From NCBI GenBank assembly GCA_903876715.1, contig CAIRBF010000438.1:1-52190 (forward strand): a DNA stretch of 52,190 nt. The letters are read 5' to 3'. Shown here piece after piece: positions 51,965 to 52,190 of the stretch. The position numbers and the translations under genes are program-made. This DNA is from an uncultured beta proteobacterium. Lineage in GTDB: Bacteria; Pseudomonadota; Gammaproteobacteria; Burkholderiales; Burkholderiaceae_C. The notes beneath the pieces are model-generated. The model saw only the letters and a program-made list of their open reading frames with translations, made no database searches and was not told where the DNA came from. Position 1 is the first letter of the stretch, and every line of letters begins with the position of its first letter.

Positions 51965-52190
51965 ATGACCAATCTCACCGATGCCCTTCACATCCCCGAC
52001 ACGCAGGGCGGCGCCGATCACCGGCGGGTCGCTATCCAGCGCGTGGGCATCAAGGACGTGCGCTACCCGTTGCAACTGCAGGTGGCCGGCGCGGTGCAGA
52101 CGACGGCCGCCCTTTGGGCTCTGGACGTCGCGCTGCCGGCTGACCGCAAGGGCACGCACATGTCTCGCTTCATCGCCTGGCTCGACGTCC
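51965..52190 (+). CDS. folE2: GTP cyclohydrolase FolE2, N-terminal part (cut by window end)
   Basis: The first 75 codons of a GTP cyclohydrolase IB: HIPDTQGGADHRRVAIQRVG, IKDVRYPLQLQVAGAVQTTA, and KGTHMSRFIAWLDV, the last being a strong signature of FolE2 (KGiHMSRF). The enzyme makes dihydroneopterin triphosphate for folate using various divalent metals, and replaces the zinc enzyme FolE when zinc is scarce. The gene lies 87 bases after dxs; its rest is outside the window. Confidence 0.92.
   Translation, partial: MTNLTDALHIPDTQGGADHRRVAIQRVGIKDVRYPLQLQVAGAVQTTAALWALDVALPADRKGTHMSRFIAWLDV

Noticed and set aside
48962..52159. A 1065-codon open frame on the minus strand opposite ispA, dxs and folE2
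   Set aside because: It mirrors the third-position G/C bias of clearly recognised genes on the other strand, has His/Arg/Gln-rich composition and no family similarity.
1..52190. CRISPR array, tRNA, rRNA, insertion sequence or prophage
   Set aside because: No regularly spaced repeats, cloverleaf-type sequences, rRNA cores, transposase or integrase reading frames were recognised.

Overview
The window is about 52 kb of very GC-rich DNA whose gene content and order fit a betaproteobacterium of the order Burkholderiales, probably near the Rubrivivax/Leptothrix/Caldimonas group. Supporting signs are an FlhDC master regulator, the flhB-flhA-flhF-flhG-fliA order, and a Rieske / xseB / ispA / dxs / folE2 block. 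This assignment is inference from content; no database search was possible. Most of the window is a large flagellar biosynthesis locus.

Layout. (1) 1-2.0 kb: a deletion scar in a GDP-fucose pathway, with the 3' part of gmd fused to an internal piece of fcl, followed by an intact hipBA-type toxin-antitoxin operon with its own promoter and palindromic operator. (2) 2.0-11.8 kb, minus strand: an apparent seven-gene operon. It encodes a type I secretion ATPase, an HlyD-type adaptor, a TolC-type outer membrane protein, a TPR/O-GlcNAc-transferase-like glycosyltransferase, a DUF5672 putative glycosyltransferase and two SAM methyltransferases. The two terminal methyltransferase genes are clearly richer in AT than everything around them. 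(3) 12.1-25.0 kb, minus strand: flagellar export apparatus, switch, ATPase complex and MS ring (fliF, G, H, I, J, K, L, M, N, O, P, Q, R), with fliE divergent. (4) 25.6-32.6 kb, minus strand: ycgR-type brake, chaperones fliT and fliS, cap fliD, and three tandem flagellin genes each coding for 313 residues. Each flagellin gene has a recognisable sigma-28 promoter, and two are followed by hairpins. (5) 32.7-44.8 kb, plus strand: flagellin lysine methylase fliB, master regulator flhD/flhC, a membrane-anchored methyltransferase, motA/motB, flhB/flhA/flhF, a flhG-like gene and fliA. (6) 44.8-52.2 kb: a Tat-exported dienelactone hydrolase-like protein, a ZIP metal transporter, a universal stress protein with an FNR-type box, a Rieske oxygenase, then xseB, ispA, dxs and the start of folE2, cut by the window end.

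How it works together. FlhDC would turn on the basal-body and export genes and fliA; FliA (sigma-28) would then turn on the flagellins. The third flagellin has a longer spacer and a leader of roughly 220 nt, so it may be controlled differently from the other two. FliB beside the flagellins suggests lysine-methylated filaments. The secretion/glycosylation/methylation operon beside fliR is the least ordinary part: it could export a modified surface protein whose gene is not in the window, or the sugar- and methyl-transfer enzymes could act on flagellin. No rod/hook (flg) genes, chemotaxis genes, tRNA, rRNA, CRISPR array or insertion sequence were seen.
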